6,928 nucleotides of DNA from an uncultured Bacteroidales bacterium (GTDB taxonomy: Bacteria; Bacteroidota; Bacteroidia; Bacteroidales; WCHB1-69). Shown in pieces: positions 5,915 through 6,928 of this stretch. Each line of letters begins with the position of its first letter. Position 1 is the stretch's first letter. A model generated the notes under the pieces. The model was given only the letters and a program-made list of their open reading frames with translations, had not been told where the DNA came from and did not search any database. The stretch covers positions 1 to 6,928 of the forward strand of contig CAMJPH010000097.1 of the NCBI GenBank assembly GCA_946407715.1, given 5' to 3'. The position numbers and the translations under genes are program-made.

Positions 5915-6109
5915 AGGAGATTCCGCTCGCTCACTGCGTTCGCGGCGGAATGGTGCGCGACTCCGTATGAGACCCAGGGGGAGAAGATGGGCGGCGGGGG
6001 GAAATCTGCCGTTGCGGGAAGCCTCACGACCGCCGCCCATCTTCTCCCCTTTTCCCTTGTGTGCGGAACACCATTCCGCCAGTGACGATAGGAACTGGCG
6101 GAATCTCCT
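5915..6109. repeat. REPIN/BIME-like inverted doublet with GGAG-headed hairpins
   Basis: This 195-bp element fills the gene-free gap between the hypothetical gene and the WYL promoter. Two units face each other. Each has, from outside inward, three blocks identical in the two units: AGGAGATTCCGC (5915-5926; complement 6098-6109), GGCGGAATGGTG (5944-5955; complement 6069-6080), and GGGGAGAAGATGGGCGGCGG (5978-5997; complement 6030-6049). The spacers between blocks differ in sequence but match in length: 17 and 17 bases, then 22 and 19. Within each unit GGAG is followed by a hairpin: ATTCCGC/GCGGAAT on the left, and a perfect 11-bp stem ATTCCGCCAGT/ACTGGCGGAAT with a 10-base loop (6073-6104) on the right. 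GGAG or GTAG followed by a palindrome is the hallmark of REP sequences mobilised by RAYT transposases. No transposase gene is present here. The element could also stop or stabilise the upstream transcript. Confidence 0.65.
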
Positions 6110-6165
6110 CCGTTCAAAGACTAATTTTTCCAAAACAGCCCGAGACATACTTGCTGAACTTGAGT

Positions 6166-6834
6166 TTAATGTTTCATATTTTTCTGAATGTACTTTTCAA
6201 TTTTTGACGACTTCAGATGCCTAAGCATCATCTTTCTCGCCAATTCTTCATCTTTTTCGTCGTCACATTTTTCATTTTCTTTGTAACGATTCAAAACTTT
6301 TTGGTCATAGATATACCAAGCCCAATCTCTCACTACCCTATCATTGGTTTTCTGCCTTGTGGCAAAATCGCGAACAGCTTTGTAAAGGTTTTTCCTGAAT
6401 TCTTCTGTATCGCATAGTGTGTAAATAAATCTTTCGTTGTCAAGATCACTAATGAACAATGAGAAAATACCTGTGGAATAATAGTGCTTATAGTCAAAGT
6501 TATCGTTTTCCGGAGGAAACATCAGTTCTTCAAAATGAAAAACATAATCGCGGCCTTCACCATCGTGATACAGATAATGTGGTATATGATTGTCTTTGAT
6601 GCACTTTTCGGTCCATATCAACAGATCAGCCACGGGGTCGCTGCCCCACACGCCCGACAATGATAGTTCGGCCACCATTTTCCCATCAAACAGGATGGTC
6701 ATATCCACCCAGCCTGCCTCGGGATCTGCAAAATAGAAATCCACCTTTTTCAGATTTAAAAAGTCACTTTCCGCTATAGCCGAATACATTTCGGCCCGCT
6801 TTTGCATCCAAGAGTAAGAGTCTAAACCTTTCAT
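6166..6834 (-). CDS. Hypothetical protein, 222 residues
   Basis: I do not recognise this protein. It reads as a soluble alpha/beta protein with no signal peptide or membrane segment. The N-terminal half is rich in aromatic and acidic residues, with strand-like segments VDFYFADPEAGWVDMTILFD (31-50) and KMVAELSLSGVWGSDPVAD (52-70), then DYVFHFEELMFPP (96-108) and GIFSLFISD (122-130). The C-terminal part is helical and strongly charged (EELARKMMLRHLKSSKIEKY, about 196-215), with an aromatic patch WAWYIYD (171-177). Small acidic proteins of this look are often immunity or partner proteins of the gene upstream, but nothing here proves it. The ATG at 6834 is preferred; an in-frame TTG six bases earlier is an alternative. 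It starts 29 bases after the stop of the preceding gene with no -7 box between them, so it is probably co-transcribed with it. By eye its base composition is more AT-rich than the WYL gene. Confidence 0.8.
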   Translation of the reverse strand: MKGLDSYSWMQKRAEMYSAIAESDFLNLKKVDFYFADPEAGWVDMTILFDGKMVAELSLSGVWGSDPVADLLIWTEKCIKDNHIPHYLYHDGEGRDYVFHFEELMFPPENDNFDYKHYYSTGIFSLFISDLDNERFIYTLCDTEEFRKNLYKAVRDFATRQKTNDRVVRDWAWYIYDQKVLNRYKENEKCDDEKDEELARKMMLRHLKSSKIEKYIQKNMKH

Positions 6835-6863
6835 AGTCAAATCACATTAACATCTATTAAAAC

Positions 6864-6928
6864 TTAGAACTTAAATTTGTTTCCATTCTCCTCATCCCCA
6901 CACTTTATCTCCACAACCTCCCCGATTT
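6864..6928 (-). CDS. 3' end of an unidentified gene (partial, runs off the window)
   Basis: On the minus strand one frame is open from the window edge to TAA at 6866-6864, encoding about 20 residues that end in IGEVVEIKCGDEENGNKFKF. The other two frames hit stops early. The residue mix is that of a soluble, charged C-terminus. The short 29-base spacing to the next start suggests an operon. Too little is visible to name a family. Confidence 0.5.
   Translation of the reverse strand, partial: IGEVVEIKCGDEENGNKFKF

Noticed and set aside
5623..6148. Minus-strand open frames of 164 and 108 residues across the inverted repeat
   Set aside because: They are translations of the repeat element and, for the first, of the wrong frame of the WYL gene. 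They are arginine- and proline-rich with no family signature.

Overview
The window most likely comes from a member of the Bacteroidetes, probably Bacteroidales. Four of the genes are preceded 15 to 24 bases upstream by an exact match to the phylum's -7 promoter element (TAnnTTTG), each followed by a C. No gene has a convincing Shine-Dalgarno sequence. The first ATPase, the WG-repeat protein and the DUF262 protein are also of types common in this group. All genes lie on the minus strand, so the transcription order runs from high to low coordinates.

Layout in transcription order: the 3' end of an unidentified gene (6864-6928); an unrecognised 222-residue protein 29 bases later (6166-6834); a 313-base gene-free gap holding a compact, nested inverted-repeat element (5915-6109) that looks like a REPIN/BIME; a WYL-domain transcriptional regulator (4935-5825); a small HIRAN-domain protein (4447-4848); a SIMPL/DUF541 protein whose start overlaps the HIRAN stop by 4 bases (3794-4450); a fused DUF262-DUF1524 protein of the GmrSD type IV restriction family (1924-3711); a small WG-repeat protein (1305-1820); a 275-base spacer with a possible dispersed repeat and a perfect 16-bp inverted repeat; and an AAA ATPase of the large Bacteroidetes family (49-1029) that appears to be cut short by a one-base frameshift.

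WYL regulators, HIRAN domains and DUF262-DUF1524 nucleases are all associated with DNA damage or invading DNA, so the centre of the window could be a small defence or stress cluster. By eye the DUF262 gene is clearly more AT-rich than the WYL-HIRAN-SIMPL genes, so it may be a separate acquisition with its own promoter.

The most distinctive signals lie between genes. One is the GGAG-headed inverted doublet at 5915-6109. The other is that three of the four -7 boxes (ATPase, HIRAN, WYL) sit inside perfect or near-perfect inverted repeats that look like operators. No RNA genes, CRISPR arrays or insertion sequences were seen.
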